Shown: positions 57,393-64,000 of the stretch, piece by piece
Layout: every line of letters begins with the position of its first letter
Position numbering within the stretch: position 1 is the stretch's first letter
Source of the DNA: Pasteurellaceae bacterium Pebbles2
Lineage (GTDB): Bacteria; Pseudomonadota; Gammaproteobacteria; Enterobacterales; Pasteurellaceae
Assembly: GCA_023101505.1 (NCBI GenBank)
Contig: LVZA01000001.1
Location: 496,001 to 560,000, forward strand
Reading direction: 5' to 3'
DNA: 64,000 nucleotides
Translations under genes and position numbers: made by a program
Notes under the pieces: generated by a model
What the model was told of the DNA's origin: nothing
Seen by the model: the letters and a program-made list of their open reading frames with translations, nothing else
The model's database searches: none

Positions 57393-58313
57393 TTATTGTT
57401 TTAATTTAGGGTCGAGCGCATCACGCAAGCCGTCGCCCATTAAGTTAAAGGCTAATACAGTAAGCAAAATGGCTAAGCCTGGGAATGTAACCACCCACCA
57501 CGCACGTTGCACGAATTGCAAGGCTTCTGCCAGCATTGCGCCCCATTCAGGTGTTGGCGGTTGTGCGCCGATACCTAAGAAGCCGAGTGCTGCCATATCT
57601 AAAATCGCATTTGAGAAACCTAATGTAGTTTGCACGATTAAGGGAGCAAGGCAGTTTGGTAAAATCACGATAAACATCAAACGTAATGGACTTGCGCCAG
57701 CAACACGAGAGGCGGTAACGTAATCACGGTTAATTTCATTTAACACAGACGCTCGAGTTAAGCGTACATAACTTGGCAAAGACACTAACGCAATCGCAAA
57801 CGAAGCATTCAGCAACGATGGACCTAACACCGCCACAATCGCAATCGCCAATAATAAGCTCGGCATTGCCAGCATAATGTCGATAATACGCATAATGATG
57901 ATGTCTAACACACCGCCCACATAGCCTGCAAGCAAGCCAAGAGATACGCCCAAAATAAGCGAGAGCGACACCACCAGCAAGCCGATAAATAACGACAGGC
58001 GAGCACCGTGAATTAAGCGTGAAAGAATATCACGCCCCACATCGTCAGTGCCCAAAATATATTCCCAGCTACCGCCCTCAAGCCACGCTGGTGGCGTAAG
58101 CAACATATCACGAGCTTGCGCAATCGGGTCGTGGGGAGAAATCACATCAGCAAATACGCTGATAATAAAAATCGCCGCAATATAAAATAAGCCAATTAAT
58201 GCACCGCGGTTTTGGCGAAAATGCACCCAAAATTCTTGTAGCGGAGTTTGCGGTGCTGGCGGTTGCACATTTGGCACTGCCGTTTGAGTTGAGCTATTCA
58301 CTAATTCAGACAT
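57393..58313 (-). CDS. dppC: DppC, dipeptide ABC transporter permease
   Basis: This 306-aa permease has a disordered N-terminus ([15 protein letters not shown]), a first membrane helix ([20 protein letters not shown]), then five more. The ABC permease loop [20 protein letters not shown] lies near residue 205. [20 protein letters not shown] is the family signature. It partners with DppB, whose stop lies 17 bp upstream. Confidence 0.95.
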   Translation of the reverse strand: MSELVNSSTQTAVPNVQPPAPQTPLQEFWVHFRQNRGALIGLFYIAAIFIISVFADVISPHDPIAQARDMLLTPPAWLEGGSWEYILGTDDVGRDILSRLIHGARLSLFIGLLVVSLSLILGVSLGLLAGYVGGVLDIIIMRIIDIMLAMPSLLLAIAIVAVLGPSLLNASFAIALVSLPSYVRLTRASVLNEINRDYVTASRVAGASPLRLMFIVILPNCLAPLIVQTTLGFSNAILDMAALGFLGIGAQPPTPEWGAMLAEALQFVQRAWWVVTFPGLAILLTVLAFNLMGDGLRDALDPKLKQ

Positions 58314-58330
58314 AAAAATCCTTTGTTTTA

Positions 58331-59341
58331 TTATTTTTGATGACGAATGCGCGGGTTGACTACGCCGTACATTAAATCGACAAATAAATTCACTAAAATA
58401 ATAATCGTGGCAATAATTAATACCGCCCCTTGCACCACAGGATAATCTCGTTCACGAATGGCTTCGATAATCCATTTACCTATGCCCGGCCAAGCGAAAA
58501 TGGTTTCGGTGAGAATGGCACCCGATAACAACTGCCCCACAATTAAGCCCACCACAGTAACCACTGGAATTAAGGCATTACGCAATGCGTGGACAATAAT
58601 AATGCGCATTGGCGCAAGTCCTTTGGCTCGAGCTGTGCGGATATAATCTTCGCCTAATACTTCAAGCATTGAAGAACGTGTCATTCGAGAAATCACTGCC
58701 AACGGGATCGTGCCAAGCACAATCGATGGCAAAATCAAATGCGATACTGCTGAACGGAATGCGCCCGCTTCCCCTGAAAGCCAGCTGTCGATCAGCATAA
58801 AACCTGTAACATCTTCAATCCAAAATTCTGCGCCGATACGCCCTGATACTGGCGTGATGTCTAATTGCACCGACATCACTAACATCAACAACAAGCCCCA
58901 CCAGAAAATTGGCATAGAATAACCCGTCAGCGACACAGCCATTACGGTATGATCGAACACCGACCCTCGCTTCACCGCCGCTAAAATACCAATAGGAATG
59001 CCAATTAAGATCGCCAAACTAATGGCAAAAATCGCCAATTCAACCGTGGCGGGGAATAGCGATAAAAATTCGTCTAATACTGGCGTATTATTTTTGAAAG
59101 ATTTCCCCAAATCGCCGTGCGCAAGATTTTTCACATAATCTGTATATTGAATATACAGGGGCTGATCTAAGCCCAGTTGTTTTTTCATCTGCTCGTGCAT
59201 TTCGGGAGTAAGCCCACGTTCACCTAAGCGAACTTCAATCGGATCGCCAGGGATAAAATGAATAAGCGCAAAAGTAAGCAAGGTAATGCCGATAAAGGTC
59301 GGAATAATCATTGCAATGCGCTTTAAAATAAATTGAAACAT
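58331..59341 (-). CDS. dppB: DppB, dipeptide ABC transporter permease
   Basis: This 336-aa permease has six membrane helices. The N-terminal motif TFIGITLLTFALIHFIPGDP and EAA loop YIRTARAKGLAPMRIIIVHA (near residue 232) are typical of DppB. In E. coli the Dpp permease also imports heme when given a suitable binding protein, which may matter here because two binding proteins are encoded. It follows dppA after a 166-bp gap containing a variant uptake signal (59430) and a normal one (near 59498). Confidence 0.95.
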   Translation of the reverse strand: MFQFILKRIAMIIPTFIGITLLTFALIHFIPGDPIEVRLGERGLTPEMHEQMKKQLGLDQPLYIQYTDYVKNLAHGDLGKSFKNNTPVLDEFLSLFPATVELAIFAISLAILIGIPIGILAAVKRGSVFDHTVMAVSLTGYSMPIFWWGLLLMLVMSVQLDITPVSGRIGAEFWIEDVTGFMLIDSWLSGEAGAFRSAVSHLILPSIVLGTIPLAVISRMTRSSMLEVLGEDYIRTARAKGLAPMRIIIVHALRNALIPVVTVVGLIVGQLLSGAILTETIFAWPGIGKWIIEAIRERDYPVVQGAVLIIATIIILVNLFVDLMYGVVNPRIRHQK

Positions 59342-59507
59342 AATTTCTCTCTTGCTTTTATTTTTTCACACCTATATTAATATGAAAAAATAAAACGTCG
59401 ATATAGATTATTATTTTAACAAAAAATACACCGCAGTTTACTCATTAAAATGAGCTAAAGAGGGCAGAAAATCTGCCCCACTTAAAATTTAATTGCACAA
59501 GTGCGGT

Positions 59508-61109
59508 CTATTTTTCTTCTAAATCAATACCATAGAATGGGTGTAAACCAAATGGATTGACAACATAGTTTTTCACTTCTTTGCGCACAGGCACATAAGT
59601 TGTGGAGTGGGCAATATTAATCCAAGGCGATTGCTCACGGAATAATTGTTGCGCTTGTTTATATAAGGCTGTGCGTTCTTCTTGGCTTGAGATTTGTGAG
59701 GCTTTAACCACTAGAGCATCAAAATCTTTATTACAGAATTTCGCATAGTTTGAGCCTTGTTCCACAGCCGAACAGCTTAACAACGTATTAAGGAAGTTAT
59801 CAGGGTCGCCATTATCGCCTGTCCAGCCCATCATACCTGTTGTGTGATCGCCATTGCGCATACGTTTTAAATATTCGCCCCATTCATAGCTCACGATTTT
59901 CGCTTTCACGCCCACTTTTTCCCAGTCAGCTTGAATAAGTTCTGCCATACGGCGCGCATTCGGGTTATACGGACGAGAAACTGGCATTGCCCAAATATCG
60001 GTTTCAAAGCCGTTTTCAAAACCTGCTTCTTTTAATAAGGCTTTGGCTTTTTCAGGATCATATTCATAATCCTTAACCTCGTCATTATAGCCCCACATTG
60101 TTGGTGGAATTGGGTTTTTGGCAACTTGTCCAGAGCCTTGATACACCGCATCTAAAATTGCTTTTTTATTCACCGCATAATTTAACGCTTGACGAACTTT
60201 CACATTATCAAACGGTGCTTTTTGCACGTTAAAGTTCAAGTAGCCCACGTTTAAACCCGCTTGATCTAACAAATTCAAGGCAGGATCAGTGCGCATTTTT
60301 TCAATATCCGCAGGGTTTGGATAAGGCATAACGTGGCATTCACCTTTTTGCAATTTCGCATAGCGCACAGAGGCATCAGGCGTAATAGCAAATACTAAAC
60401 GGTCGATTGGCGTTTTGCCTTCCCAATAATTTTCAAAGGCTTTATAACGAATAGTCGAATTCTTTTGATAAGACACAAATTCAAATGGACCAGTACCCAC
60501 AGGTTCATTGTCTACTTTTTCTGGCGTGCCAGCTTTTAACATCGCATCAGCGTATTCTGCTGAGAATATCGCCGCAAAGTCCATACCAAGATTAGCTAAA
60601 AATGGCGCATTCGGCACTTTCAAGCTAATTTTCACCGTATGATCATCAAGTTTTTCCACTTTATCAATGATATTTTGCATATCCATACCAATAAAGTATT
60701 CATAATTTCCGCCCGACACTTTGTGATATGGGTGGTTTGGATCAAGTTGGCGATTAAATGAGAATAACACATCATCAGCATTCATCTCACGACTTGGCTT
60801 AAAGTTTTTCGTTGAGTGGAATTTCACCCCTTGACGCAATTTAAACGTGTAAGTTTTACCGTCATCTGAAATTGTCCAACTTTCCGCCAAAGACGGAATA
60901 ACTTTTGTCCCACCAGCTTCAAAGGTTGTTAAACGATTGTAAATTTGTTGACCAGTAGCATCAAGACTTGCGCCATCAGTTACTAATTGTGGATTAAAGT
61001 GTGAGGGTGAGGCCTCAGAACAATAAACTAGCGTTTTAGGTGCTGCCATTGCCATTGAAGATGCACTTAATGCAAGCGTAATTAAAGATAATTTCGTTAA
61101 TGTTTTCAT
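59508..61109 (-). CDS. dppA: DppA, periplasmic dipeptide-binding protein
   Basis: This 533-aa SBP family 5 protein has signal peptide LSLITLALSASSMAMA (cut near residue 22) and no lipobox. It follows E. coli DppA closely: TLVYCSEASPSHFNPQL, SFNRQLDPNHPYHKVSGG, RYAKLQKGECHVMPYPNPAD and MGWTGDNGDPDNFLNTLLSC. The last contains the Asp that binds the peptide amino group. Both cysteine pairs of E. coli DppA appear conserved (YCSE/GECH and LSCSA/KFCN). It has its own promoter, just downstream of a paralogous binding-protein gene. Confidence 0.94.
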   Translation of the reverse strand: MKTLTKLSLITLALSASSMAMAAPKTLVYCSEASPSHFNPQLVTDGASLDATGQQIYNRLTTFEAGGTKVIPSLAESWTISDDGKTYTFKLRQGVKFHSTKNFKPSREMNADDVLFSFNRQLDPNHPYHKVSGGNYEYFIGMDMQNIIDKVEKLDDHTVKISLKVPNAPFLANLGMDFAAIFSAEYADAMLKAGTPEKVDNEPVGTGPFEFVSYQKNSTIRYKAFENYWEGKTPIDRLVFAITPDASVRYAKLQKGECHVMPYPNPADIEKMRTDPALNLLDQAGLNVGYLNFNVQKAPFDNVKVRQALNYAVNKKAILDAVYQGSGQVAKNPIPPTMWGYNDEVKDYEYDPEKAKALLKEAGFENGFETDIWAMPVSRPYNPNARRMAELIQADWEKVGVKAKIVSYEWGEYLKRMRNGDHTTGMMGWTGDNGDPDNFLNTLLSCSAVEQGSNYAKFCNKDFDALVVKASQISSQEERTALYKQAQQLFREQSPWINIAHSTTYVPVRKEVKNYVVNPFGLHPFYGIDLEEK

Positions 61110-61156
61110 AATGATGCCTTATTATTAAAATTGAAAATTGCTGTGTTTGAATGTGT

Positions 61157-61181
61157 TAGGATAGACATCTTATATATCCTA
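61157..61181 (-). promoter_or_regulatory. Palindrome in the dppA leader
   Basis: TAGGATA (61157-61163) and TATCCTA (61175-61181) are perfect 7-bp inverted arms with an 11-base centre, just downstream of the dppA -10 box. It could be an operator or a leader hairpin. I do not recognise the regulator. Confidence 0.5.
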
Positions 61182-61190
61182 GCTAAGAGA

Positions 61191-61219
61191 AGATAAAACA
61201 GTCAGTTGGTCTAGGTCAA
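61191..61219 (-). promoter_or_regulatory. Promoter of dppA (second binding protein and permease genes)
   Basis: On the minus strand, TTGACC and TTATCT are separated by 17 bp, about 80 bp upstream of the dppA start. This lets dppA-dppBCDF be transcribed independently of the upstream paralogue. Confidence 0.65.
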
Positions 61220-61230
61220 CATTTTTTTAC

Positions 61231-61259
61231 AAAAATGCGGTCAAAAATGACCGCACTTT
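61231..61259 (-). terminator. Terminator or attenuator between the two binding-protein genes
   Basis: On the minus strand, AAGTGCGGTCA and TGACCGCATTTTT form a stem of about 10 bp with a 4-base loop and a U-run. One arm is a perfect uptake signal; the other has one change (AAATGCGGT). It lies about 55 bp past the upstream gene's stop. Confidence 0.75.
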
Positions 61260-61313
61260 AATATTTATTTAACAAAAATATTACTTTTTGCTTAATTCAA
61301 CGAGTAAATCGTC

Positions 61314-62918
61314 TTATTCAACCACTCTTGTGCCATAGAAATAACTATAGCCAAATGGACTTTGTTTATAATCACGTACACGTAAACTTAATGGCGTAAA
61401 CGATACTGAATGTGCAACCGTAATCCAAGGCGCTTGCTCTTTCACAATCACTTGCGCTTTTTTGTATAATTCTGCACGTTCATTTTGATTTTTCAAACCT
61501 ATCGCTTTCGCTAACAAAGCATCAAATTCCGCATTTTTCCAACGTGAATAGTTACTGTTGCCTGCGTTTTCGCTGGCGAATAATGGTGATAAGAAGTTAT
61601 CTGGGTCGCCATTATCGCCTGACCAGCCATAAGTTCCAGCTGTGAATTGCCCCTCTTTAGAACGTTTCACATAATCGCCCCATTCATAGCTCACCAACTT
61701 CGCTTTCACGCCAATTTTTTCCCAGTCGCTTTGAATAATTTCCGACATACGACGTGGATTTGGATTTGACGCACGCACCACAGGTTGCACCCAAAGTTCA
61801 GTTTCAAAACCATTTGGATAACCAGCTTCCGCTAATAATTTTTTCGCTTTTTCTAAATCATAAGGATAATCTTGAATTTCGTCGTTATAGCTCCAAATTG
61901 TTGGCGGTAATGGATTTTTCGCCGCTTTGCCTGCGCCCTGATACACTACATTAATGATGGTGTTTTTATCTGTCGCATAGTTCAATGCTTGACGCACTTT
62001 CACATTATCAAACGGTGCTTTTTCAGTGTTAAACGCCACATAAGCAATGTTCAATCCCTCACGGTTAAGCAACTGAATTTTCGGATCTTTTTTCATTCGC
62101 TCCAAATCCGCTGCATTCGGGAAATCCATCATATCGCACGCCCCAGTTTGCAATTTTGCATAACGAGCCGTCGCATCAGGCGTAATACTAAAAATCAAAC
62201 GATCAATCGGTGCTTTGCCTTTCCAATAATCTTTGTTGGCAAAATAACGGATCGCTTGGTCGATTTGATACCCAGCAAACACAAACGGACCAGTACCAAT
62301 AGGCTGATTATCAATGGTTTCAGGTTTGCCAGCTGCTAACATTTTATCGGCATATTCCGCAGAATAAATTGAAATAAAGTCCATACCAAGGCTGGCTAAG
62401 AATGTTGCATCTTGCTTAGTTAATTGAATTTTCACCGTGTGATCATCAATTTTCTCAATAGATTTTAACAAAGTAGGGAATTTCATCGCCTTAAAGTAAG
62501 GATAAGTCGCATTCGACACCTTGTGATAAGGGTGATTTTCATCAAGCTGACGATTAAACGAGAACAACACATCATCAGCATTAAATTCACGGCTCGGCGT
62601 AAATTCTTTACTAGAATGGAATTTCACCCCTTTACGCAAATGGAAAGTATAAGTCAAACCATCATCGCTAATTTCCCAGCTTTCTGCCAAAGCAGGCTCA
62701 AAATCCGTACTACCAGGTTTAAATTCCACCAAACGATTATACACTTGCTGCGAGCTGGCATTATAGGAAATTCCGTCCATCACCAACGCAGGACTAAACC
62801 CCGACGGCGAACGGCTAGTACAGTTAATAAAAGTCGTTTCTTTCGCTTGCACACTTTGCGCAAACCCAACAGCCGACAATGCTAAAGCTAATACTGAATA
62901 TTTTGCATTTAATTTCAT
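61314..62918 (-). CDS. DppA-like periplasmic substrate-binding protein (paralogue)
   Basis: This 534-aa SBP family 5 protein has signal peptide YSVLALALSAVGFAQSVQA (cut near residue 25) and no lipobox, so it is not an HbpA-type lipoprotein. It shares the DppA framework (SPALVMDGISYNASSQQVYN, SFNRQLDENHPYHKVSNA, GWSGDNGDPDNFLSPLF) but is clearly diverged. The first Cys pair is kept (INCTSRS, GACDMMD), while the second pair of DppA is lost (FASENAGNSNYSRWKNAEF). It probably feeds the same DppBCDF permease with a different ligand set, such as other peptides or heme (inference). It has its own promoter and terminator, so it can be expressed separately. Confidence 0.88.
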   Translation of the reverse strand: MKLNAKYSVLALALSAVGFAQSVQAKETTFINCTSRSPSGFSPALVMDGISYNASSQQVYNRLVEFKPGSTDFEPALAESWEISDDGLTYTFHLRKGVKFHSSKEFTPSREFNADDVLFSFNRQLDENHPYHKVSNATYPYFKAMKFPTLLKSIEKIDDHTVKIQLTKQDATFLASLGMDFISIYSAEYADKMLAAGKPETIDNQPIGTGPFVFAGYQIDQAIRYFANKDYWKGKAPIDRLIFSITPDATARYAKLQTGACDMMDFPNAADLERMKKDPKIQLLNREGLNIAYVAFNTEKAPFDNVKVRQALNYATDKNTIINVVYQGAGKAAKNPLPPTIWSYNDEIQDYPYDLEKAKKLLAEAGYPNGFETELWVQPVVRASNPNPRRMSEIIQSDWEKIGVKAKLVSYEWGDYVKRSKEGQFTAGTYGWSGDNGDPDNFLSPLFASENAGNSNYSRWKNAEFDALLAKAIGLKNQNERAELYKKAQVIVKEQAPWITVAHSVSFTPLSLRVRDYKQSPFGYSYFYGTRVVE

Positions 62919-62955
62919 CTCGTTCCCCTAATATTATTGGCTAAAAAGTGCTTTC

Positions 62956-62983
62956 ACTATATAGCAAAATCCCCTCAGTTCAA
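62956..62983 (-). promoter_or_regulatory. Promoter of the DppA-like paralogue
   Basis: On the minus strand, TTGAAC and TATAGT are separated by 16 bp, about 38 bp upstream of the start codon. Confidence 0.6.
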
Positions 62984-63045
62984 AGAATAAATTGCTCTTG
63001 ATTATAACTAAAAGTGCTATAAAGCGATGCAATAAAATGAATACA

Positions 63046-63090
63046 AAAGAAAACTGCGGTGCAAAAACTTTCATTTTTTACACCGCAGTT
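63046..63090 (-). terminator. Terminator of the protein E homologue, built from variant uptake signals
   Basis: AAACTGCGGTG (63051-63061) and CACCGCAGTTT (63081-63091) form an 11-bp stem. Both arms carry C in place of the third G of the uptake signal, so pairing is kept. It lies 10 bp past the stop codon. Confidence 0.85.
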
Positions 63091-63099
63091 TGTTAGAAA

Positions 63100-63570
63100 T
63101 TAAGATTGATGATAAAAATTAGTACACATAATTTGACCAATCGTGCCCAAAGAAGAACGTGGGCGAAGTTTTACACGGTGTTCTCGTTGGGTTTTCGGCG
63201 TGAGTGCTACGCCTTCGCCCCAGAAATCAGCGTATAAATGTGAGCCTGTGTGGGTCATTGTTTGGTTTTCGCAGTTTAGTACTTTGTGTTGACGGATCGA
63301 GCGTGTGGTCAGCAATTTGTCTTCAAAAACACGATGACCGATGTGTAAATTAATCACCGTATCAAAGTTGATTAAGTGGCTCTTTTCGCTATCCACCCAA
63401 ACAGACGAGGTGTCCACATAATATTGTGATTTCGGCGAGAGGCGAACAAATCCCACTTCAGTTTTTTGCGGAGTATTTAGCTGCACACCCTCAAGTGAGG
63501 CGTTTGATGTTGATGAGTTGCTACAAGCGGTAAGAAGCGCAGTGGCAGCGAGTAAAGTGAGTTTTTTCAT
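63100..63570 (-). CDS. Protein E-like surface adhesin lipoprotein
   Basis: This 156-aa lipoprotein starts at the ATG at 63570, after GGAGG; 16 upstream in-frame codons are rejected. The lipobox is LLTAC (lipidated Cys16). The mature protein matches H. influenzae protein E (HI0178) along most of its length: GFVRLSPKSQYYVDTSSVWV, HLINFDTVINL, SIRQHKVLNCENQTM, YADFWGEGVALTPK and IGQIMCTNFY. The two Cys of the known intramolecular disulfide (LNCEN and IMCTN) are kept. Protein E of H. influenzae binds vitronectin, laminin and epithelial cells. Whether this homologue does so is unknown, since the binding segment is only moderately similar. Confidence 0.85.
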   Translation of the reverse strand: MKKLTLLAATALLTACSNSSTSNASLEGVQLNTPQKTEVGFVRLSPKSQYYVDTSSVWVDSEKSHLINFDTVINLHIGHRVFEDKLLTTRSIRQHKVLNCENQTMTHTGSHLYADFWGEGVALTPKTQREHRVKLRPRSSLGTIGQIMCTNFYHQS

Positions 63571-63644
63571 ATCAACCTCCCAAATATTAATACTAAGGTT
63601 TGTTCTATTATGGCACATTTTTTGCTGCTAAGCTAAAACTAAAC

Positions 63645-63690
63645 GAAAAAAGTGCGGTGGAAAATTCAGAAATTTTTCACCGCACTTTTA
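63645..63690 (-). terminator. Terminator of ffh (inverted uptake-signal pair)
   Basis: AAAAAAGTGCGGTGGAAAA and the matching TTTTTCACCGCACTTTT form a stem of at least 11 bp, with a U-run on the minus strand, about 25 bp past the ffh stop. Confidence 0.85.
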
Positions 63691-63715
63691 TTCTCATTAA
63701 GTTAAGGATTGTTAT

Positions 63716-64000
63716 TTAACGTTTAAACATTCCGCCTAATCCGCCCAAGCCACCTAGACCGCCCATTCCGCCGCCCATTAGCCCTTTCATTCCTTTCATC
63801 ATTTTCGCCATTCCGCCGCTACGCATTTTTTTCATCATACGTTGCATTTCGTCGAATTGTTTGAGCAATTTGTTGACATCTTGCACTTGTGTGCCTGAGC
63901 CTAATGCTATGCGACGACGGCGTGAGCCTTTGATAATATCGGGGTTGGCACGTTCTTTTAAGGTCATTGAATTAATAATCGCTTCCATTTTCACGAACAT
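63716..64000 (-). CDS. ffh: Ffh, signal recognition particle protein, 3' end only
   Basis: The last 94 codons of ffh are present and the rest lies beyond the window. The visible part is the end of the methionine-rich M domain, which holds 4.5S RNA and signal sequences: [20 protein letters not shown], then [20 protein letters not shown] (the RNA-binding motif), [15 protein letters not shown], and a Gly/Met/Leu-rich tail ([11 protein letters not shown]) ending MFKR. The Met at the window edge is internal, not the start. The SRP delivers membrane proteins co-translationally. Confidence 0.95.
   Translation of the reverse strand: MFVKMEAIINSMTLKERANPDIIKGSRRRRIALGSGTQVQDVNKLLKQFDEMQRMMKKMRSGGMAKMMKGMKGLMGGGMGGLGGLGGLGGMFKR

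Overview
This window is a chromosomal segment of a member of the Pasteurellaceae. The main evidence is the 9-base DNA uptake signal AAGTGCGGT / ACCGCACTT, in the Haemophilus influenzae dialect. It occurs many times in genes and intergenic gaps and often as inverted pairs that form transcription terminators (I did not count copies). Proteins read like close relatives of H. influenzae proteins (Pal/P6, TolA, protein E, MetB, comNOPQ beside recC). I cannot name genus or species from sequence alone. The DNA is AT-rich and densely coding. I see no prophage, transposase, CRISPR array, restriction system or other obvious genomic island.

Layout. 1-4.6 kb: 3'-truncated nagC-type regulator, then recC. 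4.6-6.8 kb: comNOPQ, four overlapping minor-pseudopilin genes of the competence regulon that run into recC, with a CRP-like site upstream. 7.0-7.3 kb: three identical tRNA-Lys genes. 7.5-12.2 kb: the envelope operon ybgC-tolQ-tolR-tolA-tolB-pal. 12.4-17.1 kb: mlaFEDCB-ibaG-murA (phospholipid transport plus first step of peptidoglycan synthesis). 17.2-21.6 kb: xseA and rne, the latter with a structured leader. 22.1-23.6 kb: divergent rluC and a small secreted protein. 23.7-25.2 kb: trxA and metB. 25.5-25.8 kb: tRNA-Gly, tRNA-Leu, tRNA-Cys. 25.9-30.0 kb: a YczE-like membrane protein, deoD, ytfJ, yjdM/phnA and a purine permease with a near-perfect PurR operator. 30.4-33.2 kb: an autotransporter with four 69-bp in-frame repeats. 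33.3-36.6 kb: ychF, pth and a half-size EamA transporter, interspersed with palindromic intergenic repeats. 36.7-39.5 kb: artPIQM arginine importer. 39.8-41.5 kb: phosphohexomutase. 41.6-45.0 kb: FetA/FrpB-like TonB-dependent receptor with a Fur box, then a porin. 45.2-53.1 kb: gmhA, mfd, a BCCT transporter, glnA. 53.4-55.3 kb: typA. 55.4-62.9 kb: dipeptide importer with two tandem binding-protein genes (dppA-like, dppA, dppB, dppC, dppD, dppF). 63.1-64 kb: a protein E adhesin homologue and the 3' end of ffh.

How they work together: much of the window concerns the cell envelope and nutrient capture. Tol-Pal and Mla maintain the outer membrane, while the porin, FetA-like receptor, Art and Dpp systems import nutrients. 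The autotransporter and the protein E homologue are candidate host-contact surface proteins. comNOPQ and the abundant uptake signals point to natural transformation.

The core genes are ordinary. The features most worth a second look are non-coding or mosaic: the repeat cluster at 36.1-36.6 kb, the palindromes flanking ychF, the repeat-bearing autotransporter, the doubled binding-protein arrangement in the dpp locus, and a recurring uptake-signal variant AACTGCGGT. I found no convincing wholly new multi-gene system.
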